DNA of 64,000 nt from Sitta carolinensis (GCA_032173965.1 CM063313.1:997805-1061804); one strand, 5' to 3'. Counted from the stretch's first letter, positions 35,041-48,262 are shown. Notes: generated from the letters alone by a model not told the origin. A program made the numbers and translations.

Positions 35041-37246
35041 TACCTTTGAGGGAAGGAAATGAGTTATATATGCTTTAGTGTGTTGTTGAGCAAAGACTTC
35101 CCCTTGCAATTAAGGACTAATATAGTCCAGAGGTCTCTTGTGCCTTGAGCAAAAAAATGTATGTCTGCTTTGAGTTATAGTACTGATAATAGTTAGTGAT
35201 GAATGCAATTTCAATTAATACCTTCATACAATTAGCCTGAATATTCCAGTCTAGTGGAAGGATTGGATTTCTCAAACCAAGATGATGCTTTTGTTAGGTG
35301 TTTATTTTGTTGTAAATTTTTTAATTACCGCTCTCACAAAATTGTTCCACAAGTCGGGACATCTTTTTGTGAGGTGTCTTCAGTACTCTTTGATTTTTGT
35401 TGGTTGTCCAGACATGATAAGTGCATTCTAAATGACTAAATTAAATACATAGGGGTTTTCAGGAGCAAGCTGGAGTTGAGAGCATCTCTTAAGAAATGTC
35501 CAAATACAGGTCCAAGTAGCTCTGCAAGTTCCAAAATCACAGCTTGGCCAAAGCTCATTGATGTGATTACATCATGTAAAAGTTATAAATCATTCCCTGA
35601 AATCAAAATTTTTCTAGAGTTGATATTTGTGTCTATTTTGCTCTTCTCTTACTGTGTTGCCTTTGATTTGGGAACTCTGTGTGTATGGTTGTGAGATAAT
35701 AGATTTTGTTAATGTGAATAAGAGAATTCTGCTTTACTTCAGACTGGTAGATTTAGAGTTTTATACCATCACATGTTTTAGCTTTTTTAATCTGTACCAG
35801 GTGTTAGAGAAAAAGGGAATGTTAAAATACTTTAATTAGCATTTCTGGTTTTTAAAACTTCACTTGACTTTTTCACTTCTGAAACTGGCTGTGTCACTTA
35901 TTTCTGAGAGTCCAAAAGCACACAGCTGCAACAACCTTGTAAAAAGTTTTTCTAGTGATCTCAGCACCATAGCTTTAAATTCTGCTGTGTCTTAAACTCT
36001 GTTCTCTCCTCCCCTGTTTCCACCCTGAATGACCACTGTTTGGTTTCTTTACAGTAAGATTAGCTGTTGGTGGTGTAGAAAAGAATCACAAGTCTTCGGG
36101 TGCTTGCCTTTGTTGGTTTTTTTTTTTTGGTTAAGGCGTAGCTTTGGGTAAAGGTTCAAAAAGAGGAGGTTGCAGGATAGATAAGTTTTGTGCTTGGGGT
36201 GAAGCTGGGCAGGATGGAATATTTTGTTGAGCTGTAGAAAAAAGTCTTACTTTAAAGAGAGTGAGTGTTTCTGTAGTTGTCTTTGGATGTAATTTTACCC
36301 TCTTTACTAGAAGAAAGGGCCTGTTGGCTCAGATCCATGTGTGCACTGCCACGTCTCACATTCCTTCAGCCTTCATGTCTACCATAAGAGATTCAGGCCT
36401 CTTTTTTTTTTTCTCCTGTCCTTGGGGATGAGCCTGGATGAGGAGGATCAAAACCCTCCTTCAGTATGCAGTCCATAAGGAGGAGCAGTGCTTAGTTTCA
36501 AGTGTTCTAGCTCAAAATGCCAGTTTGGGTAACAAAAGCCTTAATGAGGATCTGCTGGTGACCCTCAGCTGAACGGTCAGATTTGGGGTTTCTCCTGTGT
36601 GCACAGCGTGGAGGGAACCACAGTGGATGAATGTTGAGGCACATTGGATTCTGGCTGTGTCAAATGACTGAAATTAATTGCTGCTCTGTTAAACATCACT
36701 GCTTTGTTAGAGGGAGTGCAGAGTTTAAAAACTCAGCAAGAGCATTTTCAGTACATCATGCATGCAGAGTTTGGGCTTTCTGAAAGCTCTCAGTATGCCG
36801 GGAAGTTTCTGCTGCTGGCTGAACTTGCACAGCCTTTTTCCAGGGAGAGAGGAGGTGCCTTGTTCACCTTTTCAGTCCCCAGAGGGCACGTTTGGGTGTG
36901 ATGGTGAGCTCTCAATGTATGCAGAGGCAGCAGCCTATGATGCTTTGGGAAGCACACCCTGCAGCTCCCTGTTTATTACTTTTCTAGGAGTGGTTCCCGG
37001 CTGCTGTCAAGTACTGAACAAAAACACTGTTTTGGTCTTGGCTGATTTATGGCTGGTTTTGTGTTCCTAGGCTCTGCTCCTCTGACTCATAGATGGAATC
37101 TCACTTGGCCCAAAACCTTTCATTCCCATCCTCTTCACCCAGTCACAGAGGACACCTGCGTTTGTAGCTTTTGGAGATTAACCCTGCCCTGGCAGGGAGG
37201 ATTGTTTTCCTGGTGTTATTAAGTGAATGTTGTGCTGTCCCCACAG

Positions 37247-37470
37247 AGGAGAGGGTCGTTCCCATTGAAGTCTGCCGTTCCAAGCTGTCCAAGTACCTGC
37301 AGGGAGTCGTTTTCCGCTGTGACAAGTGTACCTTTACCTGCTCCAGTGACGAGAGCTTGCAGCAGCACATAGAGAAGCACAATGAGCTGAAACCCTACAA
37401 ATGCCAACTCTGCTACTATGAGACCAAACACACAGAGGAGCTGGATGCTCACCTTCGAGATGAGCACAAG
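37247..37470 (+). CDS. ZNF462: ZNF462 exon with two fingers
   Basis: A 224-base exon after CCCCACAG. It begins AG (completing Glu), then GAG AGG GTC GTT, giving EERVVPIEVCRSKLSKYLQG. Two fingers follow: FRCDKCTFTCSSDESLQQHIEKH and YKCQLCYYETKHTEELDAHLRDEH, joined by a NELKP linker. It ends CAC AAG|GTAAGA in phase 0. Identity with known ZNF462 is near complete here. Confidence 0.97.
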
Positions 37471-39762
37471 GTAAGACCCAATTTGTTTTAATCTCTGGCA
37501 ATCTAGTCTTTGCAAATACTGAATTGGTTTATTTGCATGCCTGACTAGGCAGCTTGACAGTGGGGTCATTTTTTCCTCTCTCTCACCAAATCTGAAAACA
37601 ATCCCATGTTGCTCTTCCTTTTCTCATTTTTCTCTTTATTTGTTTTGTTTTCTTTTTTTTTTCTTGAGAAATATAGCTTTCTGAAGCTGTTCAGATTGAT
37701 CAGAATTGGGAAAATGCTGCATGCACAGTGTGAATATCTGGAAAAGGCTCTTGTGTATCCTGGGTTTATAAATAAAGGGGGGGTGGGAAAGGGTCCTGGA
37801 ACAATACCAGGGCAGTGTGATTCAGCCTCTGTAAAAGGCAGGAGATTCCAAACACAGAATTGCTCTGGTAACTTCGGCAGAGTGGCATGCCACACATATT
37901 TTAATAACAAAGAGGTCTATACATCTCCATTTATATTTAACAAGGGAAAGATAAACAGCAAGTCTAACCAGGTCCTCAGTTAAGACTGCTTTGGAGTTCC
38001 TGTGGATTACCTGAGTGCATACCAGGTCCAGTCTTGGAGAAGTCATTAAAAGCTTTCCACAGACTGTTAGCCTTGAATTTCTGTAGCTGAGAAATGTTTA
38101 AGTTCTAGAAAGAGATGTGTTTTGGAATGTTTCCTAGAATGCTTCCTTGGCAGGATTCCAGGGGAGGCAGCTATATGCTTTCACCTGTTGGAGCTTAGCT
38201 GCCCAAGGTCCTCACTATAAGTTTTGTTGACTGAATGACTTTTCCTTAAAGCCAAATATATAGAAGTCCCAAAAAAGAAAAGAAAAGAAAAAAAAAAACA
38301 AAACCAAAAACACAACACTTTTCATGCTCAAAAAATATTTGGCTATCTTATAGAACCAAATGTTGTTAATTTATGTTGGCATGCTAGGCTCCTCTGCCTG
38401 CCATCTTTATTACTTCTGGAGAGTCTTCTGTGGCTCAGATGGTACAGAAGGAGATCCACACCTCCTGGTCATCACAGCAAGGTGTCTGGTGTATCCAAGA
38501 GTAGCTATTGCTTGGGGTTTTTTTGACACAGTGCATCAGGCTTGGAAGATTATTCTCTTAATTTAACTCTCCCTTCTGATCTGGACCTGTTTTTGGTAGT
38601 GCTGGTAGTGAGTTCTTTACATGAGCTGAGTTCAAGTGCCTTGCATGTGGTCTTGTTTGTTTAAACCTCTGTGAGTGATGTGTTTGACAAGTTAGAGAAC
38701 CTCATCATGACTGTCTGTAACACGGTACTAGATGTCTTCACACCTCTATATTCAGGATGCTTTGCTATTTGGATGTATCTTACAGCCTGCTTCACATCTT
38801 CCTTGGGATCATTCACATTTCCTTTCCCACAGAGGGGTAAAAAGCAGTCAGTAGGTGTTGATATTTTATTCAGCCTCTTACAGGACGCGTTGTACTGCGC
38901 TCACTACTCTGTCTCCATCCCCTCTGCCTTCGTGGCTCAGTGCCTGTGCTGCTGGAGGGCTGTCTCTCTGCATGAAAGATGAATCCAAAACCCTTCCCAG
39001 CAGTGATCAATGAGCTCAGAGGGCGCTTGTCATCCAGCAAGTATTAGCCTTAGTGTCCTGGTCACGCTCCATGCTCTCTGCCTCCACTGTAAATCTGGGC
39101 TGCTGCTCTGCTGTTTCTGTTGAATGTGGTGCAGTTCCTGACTTCTGTGCCCGAGCTGCTCCTTTCATACTGCTGCTGTGAGCTGTTAAGTAGCTGGTGC
39201 ATTTCACCCCAGGGTTAGCTGAATTTGACTGCTGGGTGAAGTGTTCCCATTATAGTCTGTGTATCAGTTTGCAAAGCACTTTGCAGCCCAGCATAATGAA
39301 AATTAATCTGTTATTAATGAGTGAGAGTGTATGTGCCACACAGCAGCCGTGTGCTTAGTGAAAAAAAGAACCATCCTTTCATGAATAAAGCTGAATGAGC
39401 CTGTCAGAGAGAGTTTCCCTTCAGTGTGGATGTGTGGTACCAGTGTTTAATCACAGCGGTTGAATAATGCCATAAATATGAGGGTATGACTCGATGTTTT
39501 ACATTTCTTGGATGAAGAAATGAAGAGGGTTTTACCAAATCTCATTAATTTTCAAAAAACAGAAATGAGAAATGCAGAATAAACAGCAATGGAAGAATCA
39601 ATGTCATTGGAAATAAATGAGTGATAATTTGATTATTGGGACTGCATGTCATCTTGAGCTGAGCAGGCTTTGGGATTTGCTCAGTTTTGTTTTGCATTTA
39701 TGGCCATTTTTCTGGCTGATTGGTGATTGCACTGAGTGCTAATAGAAGTGTTTCTTTCAAAG
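37471..39762 (+). other. Intron
   Basis: A 2,292-base GT-AG intron in phase 0 (acceptor TTTCAAAG). It contains an A-rich stretch around 38270-38320. No gene or transposon is recognised. Confidence 0.88.
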
Positions 39763-39895
39763 GTGAGTCGTAATTTTGAGCTTGTTGGACGGGTTAACTT
39801 GGACCAGTTGGAACAAATGAAAGGGAAAACAGAGAGCTCTAGCAGTGATGAAGACGAGAAAGAAGAAGAGTTAAGCCCCAAGGCTCAAGAGAGAG
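39763..39895 (+). CDS. ZNF462: ZNF462 exon, acidic linker
   Basis: A 133-base exon starting GTG AGT CGT AAT TTT GAG. It encodes VSRNFELVGRVNLDQLEQMK and a Ser-then-acidic run (SSSSDEDEKEEEL). No finger is present. It leaves after one base of a codon at G|GTCAGT, the least consensus donor in the gene. The acidic serine run resembles a casein kinase 2 target, which is inference. Confidence 0.94.
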
Positions 39896-42800
39896 GTCAG
39901 TGCAGCTCTTTGATGTGTTGGAGGGTTTTTGTTGGGAATTTTTGGGCACTGCAACCTGCCTCACCAGTACAGCCGTGCCAAGTCAGCTGTTGAGTGGGCA
40001 GCATATAATCTGCAGAAACAGTTACAGAACAGTGGCTTTCCTGAAGACACAGCTCCTATCGAGTCTTATGTTCTAATCCTCCTTACAAGTTTTCTGTCTG
40101 TTCAGGGAGAATACATGCTATGAGAAAGCACAGATAGCATCTGTGATTGATTTGCCTGTTCAGATAAAATCTCTAAGGGCTTGGTAAACTATGTAAGTGG
40201 CCTGTGAGATTTTCTGTTTTGGTAACCAGTTTCCAGCTTTCATTTGGCATTTTTCAAGTGAGGGGTGAAGGCTGCTTTATGGACTGTTATTTATCTCTCT
40301 GCCCAGCATTCTTTATCAGACGGTCAGTCAGTCTGATTTGCATTGGCTGCAATTGGCAGCTCCAGAGCCAGGGTACATGCCCACCTGTCAGTACCATTTT
40401 ATATTTAAATATAAAAATATAGGTTTATAGCTAAGAATAATCCCACTGATTTCAACAAGGCTAGGCCATATACTTTTGGTTTGGTTGAATTTAGATCAGC
40501 AAAGAAAAAATAAAATTCTTTGTAAATTAAAGGAAGGGTTTCCTTTCCAACAACCTTCTCCCATGAAAGGAAAGTTATTGCAGTATCTGGTGTAGCTGTG
40601 TTTTGTGTGGTGCAACAATGCATCATTCAAATACAGCAACTCTAATATCTATAGTCCCTTTGTTGTTTGAACAGTTCTTGATGCTAACAACTCCACTTAG
40701 CCAAGGTCTGTGTACTTCCGCTAAAGGTTCGCCACCTATTTGGTGAACTTTTTCCTCCTGATTTTTTAGCTTTCAAACTCACTCAAGAGCTTTTCACAAA
40801 ACAAAAAAAAAAGGTGTCTCTGTACATGTTTTCAGAACTAGGGGAATTCAGATCATGCTTCTTACCTTTTAATAGCATCCTGGGTTTTGTGTCCCTTGCA
40901 GTGTGAATTCAGTTTGTGCTTATCAGCAGCACTTCAAGGGCGGTTAGTGATGGCTTTTAACTTAAATGAGAATGCAAGCCAACTGGATAGGATACCATTT
41001 ATGCTTTAATGAAAGATATCCTTCACAGGGTCTTAGATAGAGCAGCAGAAAAATCAGGAGTGGTGTCAGTTCCACATACATTTCAGAGTTCAGCATTTCT
41101 CGGGGACAACACCAACCCTCAGCTTTGTGGCTGGAACAATAATCGTGTCATGATTTGACTAAAACACCAGCTCACCTCAGCTGTAGATGCAGCAGGCTGA
41201 TTAATGTTGTGTGTAGACCCACAGCTAGCAGGGGGTGAGGAGTCAAGCTGTCCTTGTGAGGATTACCTTAGCATTACACGCAGGCACAGGTGCTGAGGTG
41301 ACCTTGGAGGCCATGGTGCCCAGACCAAGGAGAAGAAAGTGCTCTCTGCCAAATCTTACAAATCCCTGTGAATGTGCCATGGGCAGGGGGGCAGCCTAAG
41401 GTGTAGTTCGTTGTTTAAATTGGCTGTAGTTTACACCCTGGAATTACAAAAACATCACCTTCCATTCTGGAGTTTTACATGTGTACGGGTTAATAGATGC
41501 GTTATCCTCATGTTTCAGAGTTAAGGAAGGCAGTGTCTTGATTATTCTGTACCTTTTTTTCCACTTCTGTGTCAGTTTTCTTTAATCTATGATTGGCTAA
41601 AATGATTTCTGTGTGCTTGTTTGGATGACCAGTCTAAAAAAATCAGGGATATTTTCAAGTTTGCTTTTGCAGAATTTCTTTTTTCGCTGACCTGTAGGGT
41701 TGATGTTTCACCATTGGTTTGGGGTTTTTTTTATTCCTTTTCAATCTCTTAACAATTTGTAATAGATTATAGTAAAATAGGTAGAAAATGCAGAAAAACA
41801 CCTACAACAACAAGGATATTAGAAAAGACCCAATTGATTGTGTTTTTCTAGACAAGTTATGTGAATTACCACTCTTAAATTGTAAGATTTTTGAAAAATG
41901 TCCCAGTGAGACAGAAACTGAAGTGTGCTAGGTTACATGCTGGCATCTCCTTAGGCATTTTCAGAAGATCCTTCTGACACAGCAGTTGTTTGCTGTGGTA
42001 GCAGAGATCCAGAGCTATGGTTTCAGACAGAGACTGTCACAGTAGCTAGTGCTGTCACAGCTTTCAAACCACATCAAACTGTGCAATCCTGGATGCTGCT
42101 GGGGTGCATCTGACAATTCTAGCCTTTGTGGTGTTTGTGGTGGTAGCAGGAAGTGGGATTTACTGAGAGTGCCTCTGTGTGCACCAAGTATCTGTCTGAG
42201 GTCTTTGACTTTGGGAGAATCAGGATTTCTTCTCTAGATTCGCCACTTCAACTTGAGCTGCTCTGTGCAGTACTGAAGGTGCAGATAAGAGCTTGTGACT
42301 TCTTCAAGTGTGCTGTTGGACCAAACAAAGGCCATTGTGTGTGGACAGGCAGAGCTGGGCAGTAGAGCTGAACAGCACTATTGGATGGGAAAGGAGGGGA
42401 GTCATTTGCTTGTGGTGAAGGACATAGTATAAAAGGAGATGTGTGGAGAAAAATGAAGTGTCAAGTGTATGGCATAGACCATGCCAAGAGGAGCTCTCTC
42501 AGGTAGAACTGTTTCTCTGAGAGGCTGTTACTGATCTTTATGTCTTGGCCTTAGCAGATCAAGAGGTGTTTTTCCCTAATACGAAACAACTAAATGTCAA
42601 TGAGTGCTTGTATGTGTGAAGAGCAAAACCAAGAGAGGTCAGGCTGCTGTCCCTGAAAACCACAGAGAGGTCAGTCTGTTGCTTCTCCTCTGAAGGACCC
42701 AGAGAAGAGCTTCTGATAATCCTCCTGGGGAGCAGTCCAAAATCATATGCCTAGAGGCAGAAGCAGCTGGGGAGTAGGATGAACTAGATAGTGATGCCTG

Positions 42801-44284
42801 AAGAGGTGGTGGATTTACTAGAGTAACACTTGCTAAACTTAATGGGATTTGCAAATATAAGTTATGGACTGGCTTGTGTTGGAAGAGCTCTTTAAAGACC
42901 ATCCAGCCCCAGCCTCTGCCATGAGCAGGGTCACCTTCCACTATCCAGGTTGCTTCAAGCCCCATCCATAGCTATATTCTTATACAGAACATCAGCAGCA
43001 TTTGCCTCTAAAACTATTACACACCAAAAATATTTATCCCTGTGTCATGACTAGTCTGTGTGTTGCAGTGTGTTTATACATTTGTGCCATGCTTAGGGTG
43101 TTAAAAATCCAGGTGTAAACTGAGCTGATGGCATTTTCTTGCATTCTGGTGTTCCCCAACACAGCTGCTTTATGATATTTAACCACATAATAAATAAGCC
43201 ATAACAATAAGAAATACAGAGTGGAATTTTTTTCCTTTCATGGGAAGAGGCAAAAAAATTCTGTCAAGAGCTGTCCATATAAAACTGAAGTAAAGGTTAA
43301 CAAGTGAGAAGTATGTCACAAAAATGCATTTGCAGGACTTAGGTGTGGATAATAGGGAATGTGTGAGCAATCTTGGGTTCATAGATTGATCCCGAATGGA
43401 GTATGTCTGAGAGTGGAGGAATCAAGTGAGCACAGATCAGAACCAAAACTAAGCAAAATCCCTTTTTTTTTATTAAGTAGTTGAGGAGGAGTCAGAAAGA
43501 CATTCTGTTGATTTCTTGCTTAAGATCATCCCTGTTAAGGTATTAATGATCTGAGCAGATGGTGCTGTCTCACTTCCAGAAAAAGAATCAAGTGAGATAG
43601 TTCATGTAATTATTTTCAATGGCTGGTGTGGTGATCTTCTTAATTTGTGAGAAAATATTTTATCTTTAGTCAGAGCAGGCTGTGTTCATATGGAGCTTGG
43701 CTTTCAGGAATGTCACTCCCTGAGCTGCCAGTGACTTCACTCATATTACAAGGTGCTTGACACTTCTGCAAATGAGATCCCAAGCACTTTGTATAAAAGA
43801 TTAGGATGGCATGAAACATCTATGCAGTTAAGATGCAGGGCTTAATCCATGAGACTTCATGATCTGTTATAAGAATCATATGTTAAATGTACCAAATCCA
43901 TGTGTTTCCTAAAATTTATACTACCAGTTCCAAAAATTTGGATGGACTTCAGTGGGGTTTTTTGATTTTGCTTTCAAGCCACTTCAAATCGTAAGCTTTG
44001 CAGTTTTGGTTTAGAATTCAAATTCCGCAGTCTCTTCATTTGTTGAAATAGAGGAGCAGGGACTAGTAACTTTTTACCGATACTTGCAGAGATACTTTAA
44101 GACCTAGCATGGGATTTGCAGTGTCACTTTTATTTTCAGGAGCCGCATTTTCCCAGTTACTTGTCAAGAAAGCCTTTCTGCTTCTCTGGAAGGAGACATG
44201 CAGCAGAGGGGACCGAGTAGGATCACAGTGGTCCATTCTTGCCCCAGCATTTCTAAGTTCACAGGCTGTGCTGTCTTTTCCCAG
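39896..44284 (+). other. Intron
   Basis: A 4,389-base GT-AG intron in phase 1 (acceptor TTTTCCCAG). A short CR1 remnant lies at 42869-42967. No other feature is supported. Confidence 0.88.
42869..42967 (-). mobile_element. Short CR1 remnant
   Basis: GTGTTGGAAGAGCTCTTTAA, GACCATCCAGCCCCAGCC, TGCCATGAGCAGGGTCACC and TTCCACTATCCAGGTTGCTT are in CR1 order, reverse orientation. The element is truncated at both ends. Confidence 0.82.
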
Positions 44285-44399
44285 ATCCCATGATGTTTCC
44301 TGACAGCAGTGCTACAGAGAAACGCTTTCCATGTGAGTTCTGCGGCCGATCCTTTACCAAGGGCTCTGAGTGGGAGCGGCACGTGCTGAGGCATGGCAT
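44285..44399 (+). CDS. ZNF462: ZNF462 exon with the last zinc finger
   Basis: A 115-base exon beginning AT (completing an Asp codon), then CCC ATG ATG TTT CCT. It encodes a short linker and the final finger, FPCEFCGRSFTKGSEWERHVLRH. This finger is the most classical of the set, with Phe and Trp/Leu-type core positions. It leaves after two bases of the Met codon (GGC AT|GTAAGT). Confidence 0.96.
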
Positions 44400-45322
44400 G
44401 TAAGTTTGTTTGTGTTCCCTTGCCAAATAGCCAAAGGTGTCAGTAGATCTCTTTATATTCCCCACACCCCATCCCTGCCCTCACAAAAAGCTGCAATAAA
44501 TGCAAACACAGTTCTGTGAAGACCAAATCTATCTTTGGATGCAGTCATTGGATTTCTCTGCATCCTTTTTAACTCTGCTGCCCAGAGTGGCTGTAAACTG
44601 TAGGGTTTACCTGTGATTCTAAAACTTAATTCTAGGCCTCTTGGCCAGGATTAACTTCCCCTAAGTGTGCCGTTGATTTTTTAAAAAATTTTTCCTTTCT
44701 ACAGCAGTTTTGCACACTGCAGGATGATACACTTCACAGATAGGAATCTCTGGAGCAATCTGTTTCCTTCTTTTGATGTAGATCTCATTGGTAGTGGAGA
44801 TCTCTTTTCTATCCAGTGTTTCTTCAAAGAGTAGATTTCATTCAAGGCTGCTGACATGTGGAAAGCATCTGAATACAATATTGTGGGTTAACTGTGATGG
44901 GATGAGAAACAATAACTTCTCTTACCCTTATGAGAATGTAAGTCTGAACATAAGTACTTGAAATGCTGCAACCTATGAAAAGTTCTATTGGATTTTATTA
45001 ACCCTTTGGGAAAAGTACTCCTTTCCTGTGCCTTTGTTTGTTGCCTCCTAAGTCTTGTTTACAAGGAACTGGGGAGATGGGCATAAGCTTCAAGTGTCAC
45101 AAGTGGAGTTCTTCCCTCTGATACCAAATCTGTCCCAGTGCAGAACAAAGATTCAATTTCAGGTCTAGAATGTCCCACTGGCAACTTCATTCCTCTGCCT
45201 CTCCTTTTGAGCCAGTGGCATCGTGTGGCTGCCTTTTTGGAAAGTGACCTGCTGCTGTCCCTCGTGACATGCATGGGCTGGCTTTGCTGCGCTCGTGTCC
45301 GACCATTCCTGTTTTTTCACAG
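44400..45322 (+). other. Last intron
   Basis: A 923-base GT-AG intron (donor GTAAGT, acceptor TTTTTTCACAG). I see nothing else in it. Confidence 0.9.
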
Positions 45323-45524
45323 GGCACTGAACGAGAGCAAGCACATGAGCAGTGAGGACAGCCAGCCCAAGGAGGACGTGGAGGAAACAGCCAGCACGCT
45401 GCCAGAAGAGAAGGAAGGCATCGAGACCATGGTGGTGGACTACTCCCACGGTGGAGAAACAGCAGTTAGCATGGTGGCTGCTGACCAACCTCTCCTAGAC
45501 ACCCCGGAGGCCAAAAACGAATAA
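45323..45524 (+). CDS. ZNF462: ZNF462 last coding exon, C-terminal tail and stop
   Basis: After TTTTTTCACAG the exon supplies G of the Met codon, then GCA CTG AAC GAG AGC AAG. It encodes an acidic, Ser/Glu-rich tail ending LLDTPEAKNE and a TAA stop at 45522-45524. Family proteins end similarly (LLENAEAKKE). The middle of this tail is much less conserved than the fingers, as expected for disordered sequence. Without the 1-base defect near 1900 the total coding frame is intact up to this stop. Confidence 0.95.
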
Positions 45525-45602
45525 GCGTTTGGTGTGGTTCTAATCAACAGTACTTGAACAGCGATGAGTGGGGCAAGGCGGGTGGGGCGGGCAGAAGGAA
45601 GA

Positions 45603-45608
45603 AATAAA
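45603..45608 (+). terminator. Proximal poly(A) signal AATAAA
   Basis: It lies about 80 bases after the stop. The downstream GTGTGAGTGTGTGTATATT (from about 45653) is GU-rich. Use would give a very short 3'UTR. Confidence 0.5.
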
Positions 45609-46576
45609 GCTGCTTTTAGGACTGAATGATCTATTTTCAAAGCACTGGTACCTGTGTGAGTGTGTGTATATTAAAGTTATTTAAGTGATGGAATAAGTGG
45701 CTCCATTACATCACTGCATCTTTTTTTTCCTCCTGGATCTGACGATGGGAAGTTATGTTCATCTTTGGACTAATGAAGCAACTCCCCGTGTTTTTCCTAC
45801 ATTACACATCGTGCTTTGCAGTGGAGACTTCGATTGTTTTATGAGTGGAAGCGTCGTGAGTGTGGAAGAAGTGGTGGGGGGACAACTTCTGGACGCACAA
45901 GTTTGTGTGCGTTTTTCTAGTTTTAATACATAACGCTTTTCCAGACTGAACGCAACTGCTTTAGAAAAGGAGAAAAAAAAAAAAAAAAAAAAAAAAGGAA
46001 AAAAAAACACAGGGAAAAAAAAAAAAGGAAAACAAAAAAAAAATAACCCAGAAACTGCTTTGCTTAAAACAGTCACCTGTTTCCTAGTACCTCAGAATTA
46101 ACCAAGGGAGATCTCTGCATTTGTCAGTACTACCTGTTGTTGTTGTGGTTAAATGTAGAGAGACTGCTGGGCAAGGTGGTGAATGGAGGAAGAAAAAAAG
46201 TTTTAAAGAAAGGAAAAACAAATTGTGCTTAAAATCCCAGTGTGGGTTTTATTTCTTAAAATACTGTGATTTTTTTAATTATTTTAGTAAAAAAAAAAAA
46301 CACAAAAAAGAGAGAGATACTTTAATTCCTAGATAACTGTTTGTGAATTGTCATCCTTTATTCCAGGTAAGCTGTTTGTTAGTATTCAGTTACAGTTTTA
46401 GTATTTGGTAGATTTCATGTGACTGATTGTGCGGTTTTGTTTGCCACACGTTTTATTTCCTATCAGCCTGAGATGTTACAAATACAGCACAATTAAGTTT
46501 CTCATGTAAAAATGAGTGTTTCTTTTTGAGTGGGGTCAGGGAAAGGAGACTAGATCTTGTGAATAGAACCTTTTTT

Positions 46577-46606
46577 TGTTGTTGCTGTCGTTGTCGTCGT
46601 CCTTGT
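46577..46606 (+). repeat. Imperfect GTT/GTC triplet repeat in the 3'UTR
   Basis: TTGTTGTTGCTGTCGTTGTC followed by GTCGTCC forms an imperfect trinucleotide repeat. Confidence 0.7.
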
Positions 46607-46867
46607 TAATTTTAAACATGGAGATAACAAAGAAGTTTTAACTTTTAAGAAAAAAAAAAAAACCTAAAGAACCAAACTTACAGCACAGCTATGCAGCTCA
46701 TGGGCCAAACACATGGGTCCTCATAACCGTTCTGTTGCTTGTCATATTAACATCGATCAGTCTCACACCAGTAACTTTTCGTTGAGATTGGCTGCCTTTC
46801 TTTTTATTTTTATTTTTTAAATTCCGTCTGTGGTTTGTGTGTGGGTATTTTTTGTTTGTTTTTTGGA

Positions 46868-46898
<31 letters not shown>

Positions 46899-47219
46899 TT
46901 TGTTTTGGTGTGGTGGGAGGGTGGGGTGTCTGTTAACACATCTTTTTGCAAGTGGAGGTGAGTTGGTTACACACGACATTGAGCCTGGAGAACTACTTTT
47001 AACTCAATTCAGTGGATGGAGTTGCTGAGTCTTTTTCCCCTCCTCCTTAGCTTTTTAGCATGAGGGGAGCAGTGTAGAATGGATAGGAACCTGCATACTT
47101 TAAGTGGCTGATCCTGCAACTACTCCTTGGGTAGAAAGCCTATTTAAACACAATTTGGGGATTTTGCCTGAGTGGCCAATACAGGATCTGTTGTATGTTC
47201 TGATTGTGAACAAAAAAGA

Positions 47220-47298
47220 GAAAAAAAAATAATAAAAAAAAAAAAAGAAAAACTAAAAAAAAAAAAGAAAAAAAAAAAAAAAAGAAAAAAAAAAAAGA
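47220..47298. repeat. Long A-rich tract in the 3'UTR
   Basis: Almost 80 bases of A with a few G, T and C interruptions. It is a likely internal-priming site for oligo(dT) libraries. Confidence 0.9.
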
Positions 47299-47853
47299 AC
47301 TTTCTTTCCAAAAAGTAGAAAGTACTTGACTGAAACCTAGGTTTAGAAATGCATGTGTCTTTGTTTGTTTTTTTTTTTGTTTTTTGGGGGGAATCTGGGG
47401 GAGGGGGAGGGGGTAAAATAGGAAGCTCTCCAAGAAATTGTGTCCTGGAGAGCTTCACTTAAAAGCGGTGGCAAAAACGTTGCATTTGTGGAATAAGTGC
47501 TACTTGAGAAGCATGGTGTTTTGCTTTTGGGGATTCATCAATTGTGTGCTAGGGGGATTCTTTCGATTTTTCTGTTGTTTTTTTTTTGTTTGTTTGTTTT
47601 GGTTTTGTATTTTTTTTAAATAGGGAGGGAACATCATAAAAAAGACACATTGGAGGGGCAAGTATAAATACACATTTTGTGTCTGTATTTGTTTTTTAAT
47701 TGGCCTCATTTCAAATATATTTAAACAGTTCCATACCTGGATTGGGTGTTTGTAATGGTTACCAAAAAGAAAAAAGAAAAAAAAAACAAAAAACAAAAAA
47801 AAAACACAATGATTGTGACATGCTTTTATCACTACTTAATTTTTCAAATAACA

Positions 47854-47861
47854 TGTAAATA
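47854..47861 (+). promoter_or_regulatory. Pumilio response element TGTAAATA
   Basis: It matches the consensus UGUANAUA exactly. It sits 35 bases upstream of the late poly(A) signal, a usual setting for PUM sites. Binding is inferred. Confidence 0.5.
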
Positions 47862-47895
47862 TTGTAATCCATTGGATTTTGTTTTGCTAACCTGT

Positions 47896-47901
47896 AATAA
47901 A
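47896..47901 (+). terminator. Late poly(A) signal AATAAA
   Basis: CCTGTAATAAAAAAAATATG, with T-rich sequence downstream (TTATCCTTTT, then TTTTTTCC). Confidence 0.6.
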
Positions 47902-48262
47902 AAAAATATGGGACCATTATCCTTTTAACAAGCTTAGAATGTCATTTTTTTCCTTTTTTTCTTTTCCCAAAAATGTATACCTGATATATTGTGGACACAT
48001 ATTTTAGGTGCATTATTATGATTCTGTTGACTGTAATGACATAGAATTGAAAATAACATTTTTTTCATTGTTTAATTTATACAGAGGACTTTTTCAGAGT
48101 TTGACAGAAGGAAATAATAGCAAAATGCTAACCCATTGGCTTCAGCACTCGGTATTTCCTGATTTTAAAATTACTGCTTACTGATGGGGGATAGGAAGGG
48201 GATACTGAACTGTTGCACTGACGGGTTTGTTTTTTTTAAAAAAAAAAAAAACAATGAAAATT

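Larger units (their letters stand above)
31999..37246 (+). other. Intron
   Basis: A 5,248-base GT-AG intron in phase 1. It contains a 19-base tandem duplication (33144-33181), a CR1 copy (34339-34560) and a (TTTTG)n repeat (35001-35040). No gene is supported. Confidence 0.88.

Noticed and set aside
35254..35439. Possible zinc finger around CLFCC in an intron
   Set aside because: Only one His follows at a workable distance, so no C2H2 pattern is completed.
45759..47458. Minus-strand frames of about 70-105 codons in the 3'UTR
   Set aside because: They are translations of A-rich tracts as Phe/Lys runs.
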